A program made the position numbers and the translations under genes. This document shows, in pieces, positions 32,005-46,408 of a stretch of 64,000 nt of DNA. The notes below the pieces were generated by a model. That model was not told where the DNA came from. It was given only the letters and a program-made list of their open reading frames with translations, and ran no database searches. Numbering within the stretch: position 1 is the stretch's first letter; the number at the start of each line of letters is the position of its first letter. Origin of the DNA: Pogonophryne albipinna (Eukaryota; Chordata; Actinopteri; Perciformes; Artedidraconidae); contig CM053264.1 in NCBI GenBank assembly GCA_028583405.1, positions 10,657,030 through 10,721,029 on the forward strand, read 5' to 3'.

Positions 32005-32515
32005 GTAAAACTTTATTTATATAGCACCCCTCTCAACACGAATGTACAAAGTGCTTTACAGTATAGTACACGTGACACAATTCAAAGTACAACTATAAAA
32101 TGTAGAATAAAAGGCATAAAACAGCAGCAGGTAATACATAGGATAAAACATACGACAAAACACCAATAAAAAAAAGACAGCCACTAACTCACCTCCTCCG
32201 ATGACCCAAAGGCCTGTCGGAACAGGTGGGTCTTTAACTGCCCGTTAAAAATCTCTATTGAGGCCGAGGTTTTTATTATCTGGGGGAGTTTGTTCCAAAG
32301 CCTTGGGGCCACCGCCTCAAAGGCACGGTCACCCTTAGTCTTTAGCCTGGTTCAGGGCACCCTTAGGAGGCCTTGTTCAGAGGACCTCAGGGCCCGATTT
32401 GTGGTGAGAGGGTGGATTAGGTCATTGATGTAGGCTGGGGCTTGGCCATGGACAGCTCTATATGTGAAGACCAGTACTTTGAATTGGGTTCTGAGATGGA
32501 CAGGAGCTTAAATCC
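32005..32515 (-). mobile_element. LINE 3' region, reverse orientation
   Basis: On the plus strand the segment opens AAAACTTTATTTATATAGCAC, then CAAAGTGCTTTACAG, then AACAGGTGGGTCTTTAACTG. It later includes TTTGTTCCAAAGCCTTGGGG and CTTGGCCATGGACAGCTCTA. This is the reverse complement of the 3' portion of a common fish LINE (L2/CR1-like), whose sense strand ends in GTGCTATATAAATAAAGT. No intact frame remains. The boundary near 32515 is approximate. Confidence 0.7.
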
Positions 32516-35500
32516 TAATGGCTCCGAGATGTAACACTTCGGCTGACCTCTGAAAACGTCCTTATGTACAGGGAGTCCTGTATGTATATATGTAACCAAG
32601 ACAGTCGAACAGATGTGGCAGGGGATAACAACATGAAATAAATATGTAATGTAGGTCCTCAAAGATACATGTCTGTGGTATTAAAGTTAATTTAGAAAGA
32701 CTCTGGTGGGCAGACAGTGTCCTGTTCCTGAGATTAGCCTGTCAAAACACACATCCAATTAAAAGATGTGCCCAAGGACTTGGCATCGCTCCAGTGTGTG
32801 TGTGTGTGTGTGTGTTCATGGAAGAGCGAGAGAGAGCATGTTTTATCTCTATTACCGCACATGTGGTTCAATCCATGGTGCTGAACACTGTAAATGATAG
32901 CGGTACCAACCATGTCATTTAGTTTTTCCTTTCTGTGTCTCCATGTACATGTTTGCACTGTGTTTATGTGCACTCACGCGCGTATGTGTTTGGGAATGTA
33001 TGCTAATTTATTTGCGTATGTCTACACACACGTGTGTATGTGTGTGTTAAATGCATAAATAGGGCATATTGCCAACGGTCCACCACAGTGGCTGTAGCTG
33101 GTTCCCTTAGCTCCCTTCCTGTTGCTCGTAATTAGTCTGATGGCCTGTTTAAGGTTGTGTGTGTGTGTGCTTGTGACTGACTCTAGTGCTTGTGACTGAC
33201 TCTAGTCTTATCATCTCTTTCACCCTGTCTCCGTCTCTGTTTTTTCCAATCATGACAAAGCAAAAAAAAAAGCCTAAAGTAAATAAACAATAGCTCAGGG
33301 AGCTTTGTCTGCTTCAGACGGCACGCAGGGGCAATCGATGGTGTGACATCACACCAGGGGCTGGAATTAAAACTCTTAAACTAAATATAGATTAGCCTTA
33401 TTCATGACTTAAGGCACTTGGAAGAGATTAGCTTTAGTGTTTCCTTCACAGTCTGACTTTCCAAATTACAAGTTTGCCATCCCTTTGGCGATGTTTTCCA
33501 GAACTCTAGTAGCTGTTTGTTGTTGTAACAGACGTGCGCTTCTGCACAAAATAAAATGATATTGTATCGTATCTTAACGCTGTTGTGTTTAATATGAGCA
33601 GGGATTTTTGAGGAAAGACGATGGCTGAATTGTTATCATGGACATACTGTAGCATCACATTTCCAGTGAATTGTACAATAATGAAGTGCATCAGAGGGTA
33701 TACGGATATAGATGTGTATGGCTTATGTTTTGTTTGGCTGAAATCCACGCTGCATCAAACTGGTTTAAGTTCTGATCCTTCAAGGATAAGCTGGCAATAT
33801 TACATGTTTTTGTTTTTGTATCTTGTATCATCTTCAGCATGAACCAAAAAATGTTCATAGTGATGCATAATGGATTTGTTCAACTAGAGAACCAATAGTT
33901 GTCTGCTAGTGTGACTATGTTGGTATCAAACCATGTATTTAGGAGCACAGATAATTGTATTCCTAAACATCTCATTAGATCACATGCCAACCTGGCCTGC
34001 ACTCTGAGCCATGACACACTGCCATGTATCCTGTCTGTGCTCTGCCTCACATTTAACAGACAGGCCAGTCCGAGCAGCTTTATTCGAAGCTATTTGGAGC
34101 TTAGACTGATCTTTTTTGGCTGCGCCCGAGCCGACTGCTGAGCAGTAATCAGCGGGAGATCAAACTACGCTCTGTGTCACTAGCACGCTCCAGGCAGGGC
34201 TAGGAGAAGAGGAGCGCCTTCTAATGCTGGAGATCCCTCTACCTACAGTATATTCTTATGTAAGTTGGACACTAAGACAATTTGAGCTCTTGGATGTCTG
34301 CAAGATTTGAATTGATTATCATTATTTTTGCCATACCTGGCCCTGAATATAATCCTTTCTTTAATTCAGCTTTAATAGTTAAGGCAGATTGGAAGCTGAA
34401 AGCCTGCACTCTAACCTCATAGTCTTTGTTTCATTTAATTGTGAAGCTAATGTGGCGGAAGACAGCGCTAACACATCACCCATTTTTAGCCTCATCGTGC
34501 TAATGGTGCCATGTGACTGCTGGCTTTCCGCTTTACTGCACTGATGCCCTTTTAATTCAGAATGCCAGTTTAAATAGGACAATCCCTGTCACACTCTGAC
34601 ATCTTGAATACGTCTTTTTTCAAAGCTTCTGCTCTGGGTTTTCACCCCCAATCGTGATCTATTGAGCATCTCTGAATCACCTTTTTTGTTATTTAATGCT
34701 AATTGACTGCTTCCCTCTCACCGATTTTGACATTCGAGATAGTATCTGTTCTGTCATCTGTGTTCAGCTGGTAGTTTTCTGAGAGAGCTCAGAATCAGGC
34801 AGACATGTGGCGCTTCAACTGTCAACCAGGCACTTTTTCGGGAGCTTCAACTGTTTCCTCAGCAATGTTAATCAAAAACAAGTCACAGAGGTTTTATACT
34901 TACCACAAAGTATTCTTTTAATCTGGTTTATTTGTCATTATTACAAGTTAGACCCATTCCTCTTCAGATCACACTACCATACAACTGTTCATGCAGAGGG
35001 ATTTATTCTTTAAAAGATTATGTTTTTAAGCCTTGGATGTCACTTGAAAATGGTGTGAGCCTAAAACTATGTGCCCACAAATGTTTCTCAGTGTCTCTGC
35101 CAGTATTGCAAAAGAAATGAGCTGCTAGCATATGTGACAGCACCCTGGTGTGTTGTGTAATACGCCCGGAGAGTTTCAGTCTTTCTCTTTTTTCCCCACC
35201 ACCAACAAAATCTGCTGTGTTATGCCCCCTCTCTCAACTCAGACCTTTTCATTTCCACGCGCTAATACAAAGCTCTCGTATCTTATTTACATTGTTTTTT
35301 AATTGAAAAAGAAAGCGTTTTCTGTGGGAAGTGACCCTGGGATGAGCTCGGGGGAAGATGAGTCCAAATGTGTATTTATAAATGAGGTCCCTTGCCTGAG
35401 AGTGTGCACGGTTCTTTGGTGGGTCTATGGATCTTTGGAAAGAGAGTTGGAGAATTGCACTTGCATCTGAATTCGAGGCCACATTGTTAAATCTATCTTG

Positions 35501-38500
35501 CGTGTCTCTATCCGCCCTTGAACCACTCGAACTGTCCAGTCGGCCCGAGTGCATAGGGTTGGGAAATACATCACGCTGGAGAACTTAATTGGTCCGTAGA
35601 GGGCATTGCTGAGAATGGAGGGACAGAGAGTGTACAGTGAGAAGGAAACAGACTATGCCAATACAAGAGGAACAAGTCAGGCGAGGAAGCAGTCAGAGTG
35701 TAAGAATAAAGAACGCAAGGTTGAAAGAAAAGGGAGAACGATGACAGACAGGTGGAGGAAGTGAGACAGAGATTGTCAGAGAGCTGGTGAAAAGACCGAG
35801 ACGGGTGTAGAAGATTGAGCGATCGGGTTGAAATGAAAGCAGCTTTAAAGGGAACTGAGAAGGAAATGAAAATGGATTGAATGGGGACACGAGGGGAGAA
35901 ACAAAAGAGAAATAGATGAGCGATGGTAATCGAGAGGATGCGTGCAAGGCTTCGACTGATGAGAGCAGAGAAGAGGGAAGGAAAAGGCTTTCATGTCTCT
36001 TTCGCGCCGCGATCAGAGGAGAATGAATTATAGTTGCGGCAGAGAGCAGGAGAACATTAACCTGACACTCATCCTGAATTCAGATGTTCCTCCTTCGCCA
36101 TCATTCAGTCGCAAACTGACATCCCTGTGCTGGCTTTTCAAACAAACCAGAGCAGAGGGCATTGTTGAAACCCACGTCTTGTGTAGTCCATCATTATCTT
36201 TAAGTACGAGCCCTCTCAGAAACGCGTGGGTTTTCAAAAATCAAGGCATCTAAAAGGCCACAGTAGAAAATATCTTTTAAGGTTTATCAATCAACAATAT
36301 TACAAAAAGAAAATGGCTGAACAAAATCATAATCAAAGCACACATTGTAGTGGATTTGTAACCAAGTACAATGAAAACCTTGTGTCACCTGTAATCAAAA
36401 CAGTTGTTGTCTGTTTTTGTTTCCGCCAACTGCTCTGTTCTGTCACATGTTATTTCAGTTTGACAGCTGACTCCACTCTTCCTAGGTCATGCATAATAAA
36501 TGCTCATTCATGAATGAGGTTCATATGCCATACAGCACACCCACCGCCTTCCTTACATACGTTTGGCGGTGTAACGTGTGACTGACTTTATGATATTCCA
36601 GCAACGTAGGCGTAAGTCTCTTCCCAAGTCCCCTTGATCATTCCACACCAGTAGTCTCGAGGCTTTGCTGACACCTGCACTTGTTTCAATTAATTCTCAT
36701 CAGGTGTCCTTTCCTGTGCTGTTTTCATCAAGCAGGAGACAAAGGAAAGGAGGGCAGAGGACACACCCACCCACGGCTTCCATCTATTGGCAGCTCTACT
36801 CATAAGACTCAAGGCTGGCTGGTTCAGCCAAGAAAAATCTCAAGATTATCAGTCGGATCTGCCAGATGTGAAATTGGAAAACAGCCATAAACACCATTGG
36901 CCATAGAAAAAGATTTGCACAATATTTTCTTTTATAATTACCGTATTTTTCTTTGTATAAAGATTATCCATTTGCCTGATAATGATAGATTGTTTGAGCT
37001 TCCACCATTTATTTAATGTTGTGACGGAATTGCAGGAAGTTAGCTTTGTGCAAGTTAGGTAGGACATATAAGAAGAAGAAAATGTTACAAAATGAAGTGA
37101 AATGAAGGAATGTCAGTGTCATACGAGCTATTGCATCTCATCAATCAAACCCATTTAAAAGCTGTTTGCATTCTGTTTTTATAGTAACCTTCACTAAAAA
37201 CGACTTTGAATGCATCTGTATGAAAAAGGTTAAGCAGCCCCAAGATGAAATGGTCCAATGTTTACTACGATTTTAACAAGAGGCATACAACCATGCATAC
37301 ATGTCTGAAAGGAGAAGAATAATGAGACTGGGAAAAGGGAAAACACTGTTGTTTGGAGCCAGCGTACATGCAGTACATGCAATGTGTACGCCCAGCCAGC
37401 CAGTGAGCCAGCCAGCAAGTTAGCAAGCAAACAAAGCAGAGAAGAGCGTGGGTTGTCATCCCTATGTTTCTGCAGCTCCACAACCATAAATTAAGCCCCT
37501 GGGAGAGACTGGAGCGCTGGATAGGGAGGGATAAAGAGTGGGTGAGAGAGGAAAGGCAACAGAGCGAGCAACAGAGGCAGGAAGAGAAAGGGAAAGAGAG
37601 GAAGCCTAGAGACCCAGCGGAGGCCCCAAAGACCAAACAAGAGAAGGAGTGGGAGGCAGCAGCCCTCCCCTCCCTGCCAACTGTGCAGCGCTGAAGGCTT
37701 TCATCATCTCTGATCTTTCTGGCGTGATTTTCAGATTTGAGATGCATCGCATTGGCGGGCGTTGATAATGTGGAGATCACACAGACTGAGACGGATCATT
37801 TGTAAGGCTTGTGAGTCGCGCGATAGTCGGGGCTGTAAAGAGCATTCTGTGAAAAAAGAGGGTGACCTAACTGCGCTCTCACTCTCTTGAATGTCCTTCT
37901 AATGTATTTTTAAATAGAAAGGGTCAGCCCTCCAGCCAAGTGCCATGTCATACACGTAAGGGCACAGTGTCAGCTGTCAGTTAAAGTGTAATAAATGGAG
38001 ACGGTAATTCCCGCACACACACAGCGCTTACCTTGCCCCTGTGCAAGAGGCCTCCCACACAGGGAGTGTTTGAGTATTGTTAGGGAAGATGCAGTCATCC
38101 ATCATCCAGCCATCAAGGGAGAGACACTGACAGGTTATAGATTGGCTTGCTCTCTCTCTTGCTTTTTTTTGTGTCTGGGGAGAGGACATGGGAAAAGAGA
38201 TATGCTCCATGGTATTCAGCGCCCAACCTGCTGCTGTCCATCTCGGGGAATATTGCTGCAAGCACTGCAGTGACTCAGCCCTAAAGTGTGCCCACCACTT
38301 ATTGTCTACTTTCTTTTTCAACCTCACTCTTATTTTAATATTTATGTTCAAGTTTGAAACATCCACTAGAAATCAAATGGAATTTCAAAGAGTCTATTCT
38401 GCAATGTCATATTTTTTTTTATTACAATATCAATAATTTGTGTCTTAATTAATAAGATGGGTGTTAAAAGTATTATTTATTTTATTTTAGAAAGCAATGG

Positions 38501-38979
38501 ACTTGTAGCAATTGTTCTTAGTCAACCTTAAATGTATACTTTATATGAGCTAATAGTGTAGCTTCCCCAGTTAGTCATAACAGGAAACCTCCCAGCATGC
38601 AAGAGGGTAAAAGACTTGTGGACATAAATCTAATTCTAGGCACATTTCCAAATAGTTACAGTATCATAAACATGCAATATTAAACTCCTATAGTTTATGG
38701 TCACATTAGGTCAAATGATATGTTGCCCAGCATCGATATAATAGTTAGCCTTATTTATAAAATCCAGGTAGTGAAGATAAAGTTAAGTTAATCAGCCTAG
38801 AAACTATTCTTGCTTTTCTTCATCGATCCCATTTCTTTGTAAGCTTTGATGTCACTCTGCTGGCCCTCCACTGCAAATTCAATAGGTGTCCAGATTTATT
38901 TTTGCTAAGGCTAAAATGTGGTTGAAAGCTTTTCAGTGCACTCTGCATGCATTTACATTTGGCATGAATTAGCATTATT
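32516..38979. other. Intergenic sequence with simple-repeat patches
   Basis: Apart from the GA-rich tracts, a short GT run (about 32796-32814) and a GCCAGCCAGC patch (about 37391-37415), nothing is recognised. Frames at 37265-37780 run antisense to purine-rich DNA. Confidence 0.55.
35640..35990 (+). repeat. Purine-rich (GA-rich) tract
   Basis: The plus strand over about 350 bp is strongly enriched in G and A (for example GAAGGAAACAGACTATGCC and AGGGGAGAAACAAAAGAGAA) with few pyrimidines. It is not a simple tandem array. A similar, shorter stretch lies at 37500-37630. No function is evident. Confidence 0.6.
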
Positions 38980-38987
38980 ATCTAGAA

Positions 38988-40005
38988 CAGTGGTTCCCAA
39001 ACTTTTTCTGTCAGGCCCCCCCTTTGGAGAAAAACAAAAGTCAGGCCCCCCCAACACAAATAGTCAGGCTCAGTGGCGGCGCCAGAGATTTATTTTGGGG
39101 GTGCTGTGGGGTAGCTTGACGTTTCATAGAGGGTGCTCAAACATTTAGGATTTCCCATTAATGTCCCGGGCGCTACAGTGGAGTGTTCTACTGCAACAAT
39201 CCCCACGCAAATACACAGTGTGACAGTTACAATGAAGGCTCGATAATCAGCTCACGGCCGCATATAGGTGTAAGCAGGGGTCAAGTGCTATTTTTATAGG
39301 TGGTGTGCGGAGAAGATTTATTTTTAAATATTGAAGTTAAAAGCATCAATCTGGTGCACTTTGAGAGCAAAATGAAGAGATCTATGGATACATCTCTCAA
39401 CACAGAACTGTAAACAGATTTACATTTTCTTTATGGATATTTTACAAATCACTCCCCTTTTAAACTTTATTCTTTTGTTACTGTCATATAGTATTTCATA
39501 CCTGTTTTTCATTTATTCTCTTATTTTTTTATAACTATAATGATCATATAAACGTGGGCCTCGGAAATAATTGTTTACATTAATGGTGACCAAAACGTTT
39601 GAGACCCACTGAGATAACACTGAGAGTCCTTTAGCTCACTGAGTCTCTCAGTCTGACAGGAGAGGACTCTCCTCCACTTTGTTGTTGAAAAAACTCCTTA
39701 TATCCGTTAGCGTAGCTCGCTAGCACCAGAAAGCTAACATCAACGATCTCCGGTACCGGTGTGCTCTCTCTCTCGCTCGCGCACGCACACAAAATGGCTC
39801 GTTCCACACACACACAGAGCCAAGCTTTAATGAAACAGAGACCCAGACGTAATAGTACTGTATCATATTATTTTCGAATCAATAATTTTTCAAATTATGA
39901 TATTTTTTTTTTTTTTATATTTTTTTTGTTTGTTGTAATAACCATTTTTCCTCCTGGTCTCTCGCGCCCCACCTGTCATGCCCTCCCCCACTTTGGGAAC
40001 CACTG
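38988..40005. mobile_element. hAT (Charlie-like) DNA transposon with 8-bp target duplication
   Basis: The ends CAGTGGTTCCCAAACTTTTT and CCCACTTTGGGAACCACTG are inverted repeats of the hAT-Charlie type. ATCTAGAA flanks both sides exactly (38980-38987 and 40006-40013). Just inside the left end, a segment starting CAGTGGCGGCGCCAGAG at 39071 resembles the start of a different fish repeat. CAAAACGTTTGAGACCCACTG at about 39591-39611 looks like another terminus, so the interior may be composite. No transposase is intact. Confidence 0.88.
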
Positions 40006-40013
40006 ATCTAGAA

Positions 40014-43000
40014 AACACATTCAGATACAGATGGTATTGTAATGCCAGCTTTAAATGGGATAAAAAGGAATTCACTTCGTCTGAAAGCAGAAAAAAAACG
40101 CATCTCCTAGGAATAAATACACGTAACATCAAATCTGCTTTGATTCTATGCGTTTCTCTCAGGAAGATAAGCGTAATTCAGTCCATGATGTATTCCCACT
40201 CAGAGCAGATGCTCCCTGTGCCTCTTATATGATATTGCCTCCCACTTCCTGCCTCAGCAGAGTGGGAATACAAATACGAGGGCAACACAGGAATGATATA
40301 CAGTATGAAGTGCTTTGAAAATGAACTCTAGATTGGTTTATTTTAACCTTCCTATCTCTGCCTATCAGTCGCCATCTGTGCATTCTTCCCATTCCCTGTC
40401 GTCAGTCAATGAATCCAATTGACTCTCCTCCCCCTTCCTCCCCCCCGCCCCCCCTCCCACCACTTCCTCCAGGCCTTCCTGTGTCTCACTCTGAGCTGGC
40501 GACAGCTTTTCCCACGGGCCCTCTCCTGTTTCGTGTATTTGTTAAACACCACCGCTGACTGGCTCGGCTCGCCACACCGCTAACCACAGCTCCTGTCACA
40601 CATTTGGGCTTTTTGTTAGAACTGTATCAACAATGTAAACTGAGAATGGACTAAAATGGGATAAGGTTTGTAATTAGAATTATAGAAATAGGAGGAAAAT
40701 CCACCTTTTATTAGTGTAATAAGCGGAAAACATGTTTTTCATTGGAGGACACTTTTGTCTCTCAGGTTGATGCAAAACATAGCTATGCCATACCTCTTCG
40801 TCCAAAGTAAGCTTTTTATATGCGGTTTCTTTCCAACTCCTGGCTCCTGAAGATATGAGTCACCGGTGGAGACTCATCCCATAGTGCAGTTGCTTCACCA
40901 CTACTACTACTACCTTTTTGGAGGGTTTCCCAAACTAACAATGACTCAAGACAAGGAGGCGGTTGATAGGGAGAACTGGGACAAGGCCAGGTTTTCTTTA
41001 TTTAAAGATATTTTTAAAGATTACGTACAGCCATTTGAGAGCTTTGTCTATTGTGTCTTTCAAACCTCAATTGTTGCATCATCTCATACATGGTGCATTT
41101 GTCCGTCTACAAAGGAGGCATTATTATCTTTAATGCTGTACCTTTTGACAGCAAAGTGCCTTCTTCCTGTAAACCGTGATATCCCTCTGCTTACATTATG
41201 TTTCATACTATGTAATGCTTCTCTCTCTATCAAATCAAAGAAATGTATCCGCAGCCATATCCCAGAGCCACTCATTTTGACCTGCCACCTCTCTTCTTGC
41301 TGCAGTTAGCGAGAAGCAAGATAACACCTCTGTAATCTGCTTCTAGACCTCTGCAATGTATCGCTCAGTGTGCAGGCATGCGCTTCTGCATGTGCATGGT
41401 TATGTGTGTGTTAGTTGTGTTTCTAGATGAAGCGGTACATCTTTGTTTGAGAGCAGGCTAGAATGAATGCCCAGGGCATCTGTTGACCCAGCTGGCGTTT
41501 GCTGAGCGGTTGTACGCCAGGTTAAGGACTACATTCATCCAGCATGTGTATTTGTGCATCTGAAAGAGAAAGAGGGAGAGCACTTTGTTTATGTTTGTTG
41601 TTAGGTTATCTGTAGATGGTGAGGAACATAGACAAATCTGCAAAATGCCATTTAAAACCTAAAAGGGTCAAATAGCAGCTGGCAGCCAGAAACAATGGTT
41701 TAATTGCCAGTGACATTTTCCGAAACGCTTGCTAAATGTGTCGTCACGTAAAAAAAACGTTTTCTCCTTATCACCAACACATAAGTGCAACACGGCGCTT
41801 CATAGCCTGAGGTGCTAAGCAACAACTCAACACTCTGTCGAAAACTGAATATAAGAAGAACAGCGAGAGAGGAAGAAGATGCTCTTGTTTTGAAAAAAAG
41901 AAATCCTTCAGGCAATAGGAAGACGGGTAACTTTCATTCGAAAGCAGCAACCAGAAAAAGTATTTCCAGTCTTTTTTGCGCACACACAAAAGTATATCTA
42001 CAAAAGGGGAGGAAGATACACATTTTCTCTGACGCACATAACAGCAAGGAAAGTTCAGGGACGTCAAGGGCTTGTTTTTTTCATCCTCTCTTTGTGTGGA
42101 CTGTTGTTGTTGATGACGGGGGATGATAATGTGTTTGTTGCGAGCTGCCACAAACTGTCAAGCTAAATAGAGTGGGTGTAAAGGAAGTCAATTCCTCCCC
42201 CAACCCTGTCTTCAGGAGGCTATCGATCTGCCAGTCGTCAAAGAGTGACAAAGGAGAGAGAAATCAAAAAAACATCCCTCTGAATGGAGCTGAGTCTACA
42301 TTGTAGTAAGGGGGGGGGGGGGGAACTTTTCCATTCACCGTTCACGCGGAAAAATCCCCCTTGAATAGAAGATTTCATTTCCTCTATCTAAAGTCCTGTT
42401 TAGACGTCAAGGACGCGTGATTGTGTCACATTGCTTCTTTCACTTCTCAAATATTTACATTGTGCTTTTATCTCTGGCTGAATAGTAAGTGATTTGCAAT
42501 GCATATCTAATTGAGTCACCTGTCCGTGTGCACAGTATGACTTAAAGGCTTCTCTGTGTGAGAGTCTCCTATAGGGCTTTAAGCCCATGTGTGCTCACCC
42601 TGTGCACATACGGCCACCGGTCAACATGTCACATCATGTTGACATCACACATTTACATATCAATGCATGCTGTGTGTCAGCTTAATGGTAGTGAAGCTGC
42701 AGCACAGTATGTGGAAATGCAAATGTCCTTCCTTTAAGATGTCACTCTGCTGAGTTCAAATCTCGAAGCTTCAAAATATGATGAGTTTATACATGATAGT
42801 TTACAGTGCTGAGGAGTCTGATATAAAGTTGGCTCTAAAATGGTGGCAAATACTGATCATTTAGACTTGTAACTCTTAATTTGTATTATTTGGCATGAAA
42901 AACAAATAGAGGTCAATATGTGTTACATTATATATGCAATAATATATATGTTATTTGATATAGTAATTATCATTTTGTTGTGGCATCAGCGTGTGCTCAA

Positions 43001-45901
43001 GTTTTCAAAATCCACATCAGAGCATCATTGTCTCCCATCAAACACCTTAAAGCCACTTCTAGTAGAGGAGGAGAGCCTTGTGTACACATATAATAATGTA
43101 TAAAGGGGCAGCTATACAGTATATCCCATAAATGTGAGTCTTTCACTTTCTGAGCGCTCAGTACACCAATCTCCCCTTGGCCCAGTTACAATCTTCTCTC
43201 TGATCAGCCAGATAATTGTAAAAGGCGTTGAGGGCAGGTTTCTTTGGGTGCAGACCAAGATAGCGTCAGGAAATTAAAAATGTCTAATACCCGCGGTGTC
43301 AAGCTGTGGAGTATGTGCATGGCCATACATCCACCCATAAGGGGGAGTTATGTCGTTTGAAATAAGTCTCAAATGGAGTTAGTCCTTCTAAACCAATCAA
43401 CACCCTTACTTCATGACTGCAAACAAACTCCCTTTTGTATTGCAGTTGTAGCTCCGATTCGAGCGGTGTAATCAAATCGGGTGGAGCCACACAAAGCCTC
43501 CCAGTGAGGGATGGGGAACTCGTGTGGCCGCTAAATGAAATAATCGATAGGCGGGGGGTGGGAGAAGAGGATTACATAGAGCTGGAGGGTAGACTATTCA
43601 CTCATCTTGATTAAAGGTGTGCCGTTGGTTGACACCAGATCTGGGTCAATTATGAGTTGAGAGTCTTTTAATTACTCTGGGTTTTTGCTCTACAGTCTGT
43701 CTGGCAATTTAAGTTTGAAATATCTGAATCTCTTTTGTTTTGATTGATTTACCCGCCCACGTTAACTCCAAGAGCTGCTTCAAAGGTAACTTTCCGTAGT
43801 AATAGTATTGTTGCTTTGTTGCAAGCGTAAACTAAAGTGCCACCTTTCTCTCTTGTTGAGAGATATCAGAGCAAACGTGCAACAATTTTAGACTGATTAG
43901 CCACCCTAACAATGTTTTCCAGTGATTGCATTTAAAAAGAACATTGATCAAAGCTGCAGGGAAAAACACATTTTTAACCCCTAAAGATTTTCATTTGTGG
44001 TTGTAATTACGATATGTTCGCATATTGAACGGTATATTACCAAGCACAGTGATTGCACAAGTGAATGCCTGCTGTGTTTCCTGTCATGTTAAACATTCTA
44101 TTGCATTTAAGCTAACAAAAAACTCCATCAGCGGTGCTGGTTCACAATCACTAAAGACCATACAGTTACTATTGTGGCTCACAAAGAACATCACTACTGA
44201 TAAAACCCAACCACTGAAACGTATAGGCTAAGCACTTGGAGGTAGATGGGCTAATAAAAATATCTGGCAGTAGCACCATGAAATCCTTGGGGATAGTGAA
44301 AGATAATCCCTATTACACACACCCATGGGCTTGAACCAGCAGCAAGGGGTTTCAGTGGCTGCAGAGTTTTCAAGTGCAGGACTACTGGTGAGCCTTCAGT
44401 GCAACACATGGGACTTTCTTCAAAGCTATCATCAAAGGATAATACCCAAGCTGAAAAAGGCTTTTGGGGATTTGATTACAAAACCCAAACAAGAGTAGAC
44501 ACACTGAATCTGACCATTGGGAGTCAGATAAAAGCTAGCCGCTGATGCTTTAGCGCTAATTAAAGAGAAAAACCCGTGTTCTGGGTTGAGTTCCTCACCA
44601 TCATGCTACCATTTGTAACTCAGCATGAATCTGAAATATCCCAAGCAAGACACAAATATGCTGAATGACAGGGTTTTGTATCCTGTAGTACAATGTGTTC
44701 CAAATACCTGCTTTGGATGTTGTGACCAGATATTGCCTCAAAGGAACAGCCTAAAAAAAAACAATGCAATGCAAAAGGATTGGAGATGTGCCTGATGTAG
44801 CACAAAAACAAGACATAATGGTAGTAGTGGGTGTTCGAGCTGTAATGGCATTCCCACCGATGACTAACCAGCCAAACAGGATACATTGTTTTTAGTTTGC
44901 AGAGAAGTAACCCTGAGGCAAAAAAAGACACAGCTTCCAAATACAGAACACAAGCTATCTTCCATACCCCTAGGATTAAAATGTCCCACATTAAACCAAA
45001 GACTTACACCGAAGCTGAGTGTAAGAGGTGTGCAGATGATGTTATCTCTGCTGGAAGTGTTGCATCAACTGCCTGCTCCTCGGGGGGAACTATCACATGA
45101 ACTACGGCAGGCTTGCTGGGCCATAACAGTGTTGGAGTGCTGTGTGCCCAGCGTGTAAATAAGGCTGCTCCTCTCCGCTGCGATTCCAACAGCTATTATC
45201 CATCGCATTAATGAATAGGTCCTCCTGTTAGCCAGCGAGTCACACAGACCTACAGCACAGGAACACCTGACGGAAAGCAATCTCTAATGGATTCAAGCAG
45301 AGGGAATGTTTGTTTTTGTTTTTTTATCTATTATCTGATATTACAAAAAGTAGAGCACTCAACTGCTTTTATATTATTATATGTAGGTGTAGTCCATACA
45401 TGTATGCTATAAGAGTGGTAGGATTGCAATGCCATTATGTAGAACATGTTTCACTTCTGATGCACAACTTGGAATTATTGTAAAATATACTCATCAGCCA
45501 TCTTGGATTGTAGGGTTGCATACGCACTGCAGCAAGAGTCTAAATGTGTCATTCTCCCTCCTGGGTAACAAGGAGCTAGCATCCAAGAATCCTAATAAAA
45601 CAGTCTAAAAATAATATGATATGATAATGCAACACAATGTAAGATCCTCCACTACAGTGTATGCAAATCAAATGACATGAATTTGACCTTATTTTGAACC
45701 GTTTTCCATATTGAAGGACAAAGAGGTACTTGAAGTTAGCATATGTAACCCCTTCTGTATGTTAGGTATGCTAAACAATATGAACAGACCATAAATCAAA
45801 CCTGTCACATGTCCCATTACACCACCTCGAATACAATCAAAATTCCTCAAAGCAAACATTGTTGTGTTTTTTTGTTGTTTTTTACTCAACCTCAACCACA
45901 C
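40014..45901. other. Intergenic sequence 3' of slitrk1
   Basis: A G14 run lies at 42310-42323. The 147-codon frame at 40866-41309 has no signal peptide, domain or recognisable similarity, so it is not called as a gene. Confidence 0.55.
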
Positions 45902-46248
45902 TTTATTTAACAAAATAGAAGCAGGTCAAATATCGCAAAGCATATAAATGTAACTTTGAAACACAGCGTTTGAAAATCATGACAAATCATCAGTGGGCTG
46001 TGGCACGGTAATACTCCACAGAAGAGACACATAGTTACCCACAACCACCCACTCCCCTCCACCAACACCAACACCCGTTGTGATTAAACAGAACATTTGG
46101 GAAACGGGGGTTGAGGGAGGGGGGGGGGAGCAAGGTGACGGGACAGAACTGCAGGGAGGTGATGATGATGAGTGTTTGTCACAGATCTGCTGAAATGTTA
46201 AGTCCCCAAGGTAAAGCTGCACATGGTTACATGGTGCTAATGGGAGGA

Positions 46249-46266
46249 GGGGGGGGGGGGGGGGGG
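46249..46266 (+). repeat. 18-base poly-G run near the slitrk1 3' region
   Basis: Eighteen consecutive G on the plus strand; a slitrk1 transcript reaching this far would carry poly-C here. It lies 143 bp before the RE1-like site at 46409, with smaller G runs at 46119-46128 and 46496-46504. Confidence 0.95.
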
Positions 46267-46408
46267 CAGTGGGGAAAGTAAGTGGGCAGACATGCATATT
46301 GTCACACTATGCTCTCTCTCTCTGTCTCTCTCTCTCTGCAGGCTTCCCACACAAACACACACACAGTCAGCATGGGGCAGGCAGACAAAGAAAGCAGGGG
46401 AGAAGTGA

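Noticed and set aside
32865..32885. A third RE1-like word on the minus strand (TTCAGCACC-AT-GGATTGAACC)
   Set aside because: The left half is perfect, but the right half fails after GGA, so it is at best a half-site.
37265..37780. A 171-codon minus-strand frame
   Set aside because: It lies opposite a purine-rich tract and is Ser/Leu/Cys-rich by composition; it resembles no family I know.
39071..39611. A separate element nested in the hAT 38988-40005
   Set aside because: The ends share only CAGTGG, and no target duplication flanks them, so the limits cannot be supported.
40866..41309. A 147-codon plus-strand frame
   Set aside because: No domain or splice context was found, and the length is plausible by chance in AT-rich DNA.
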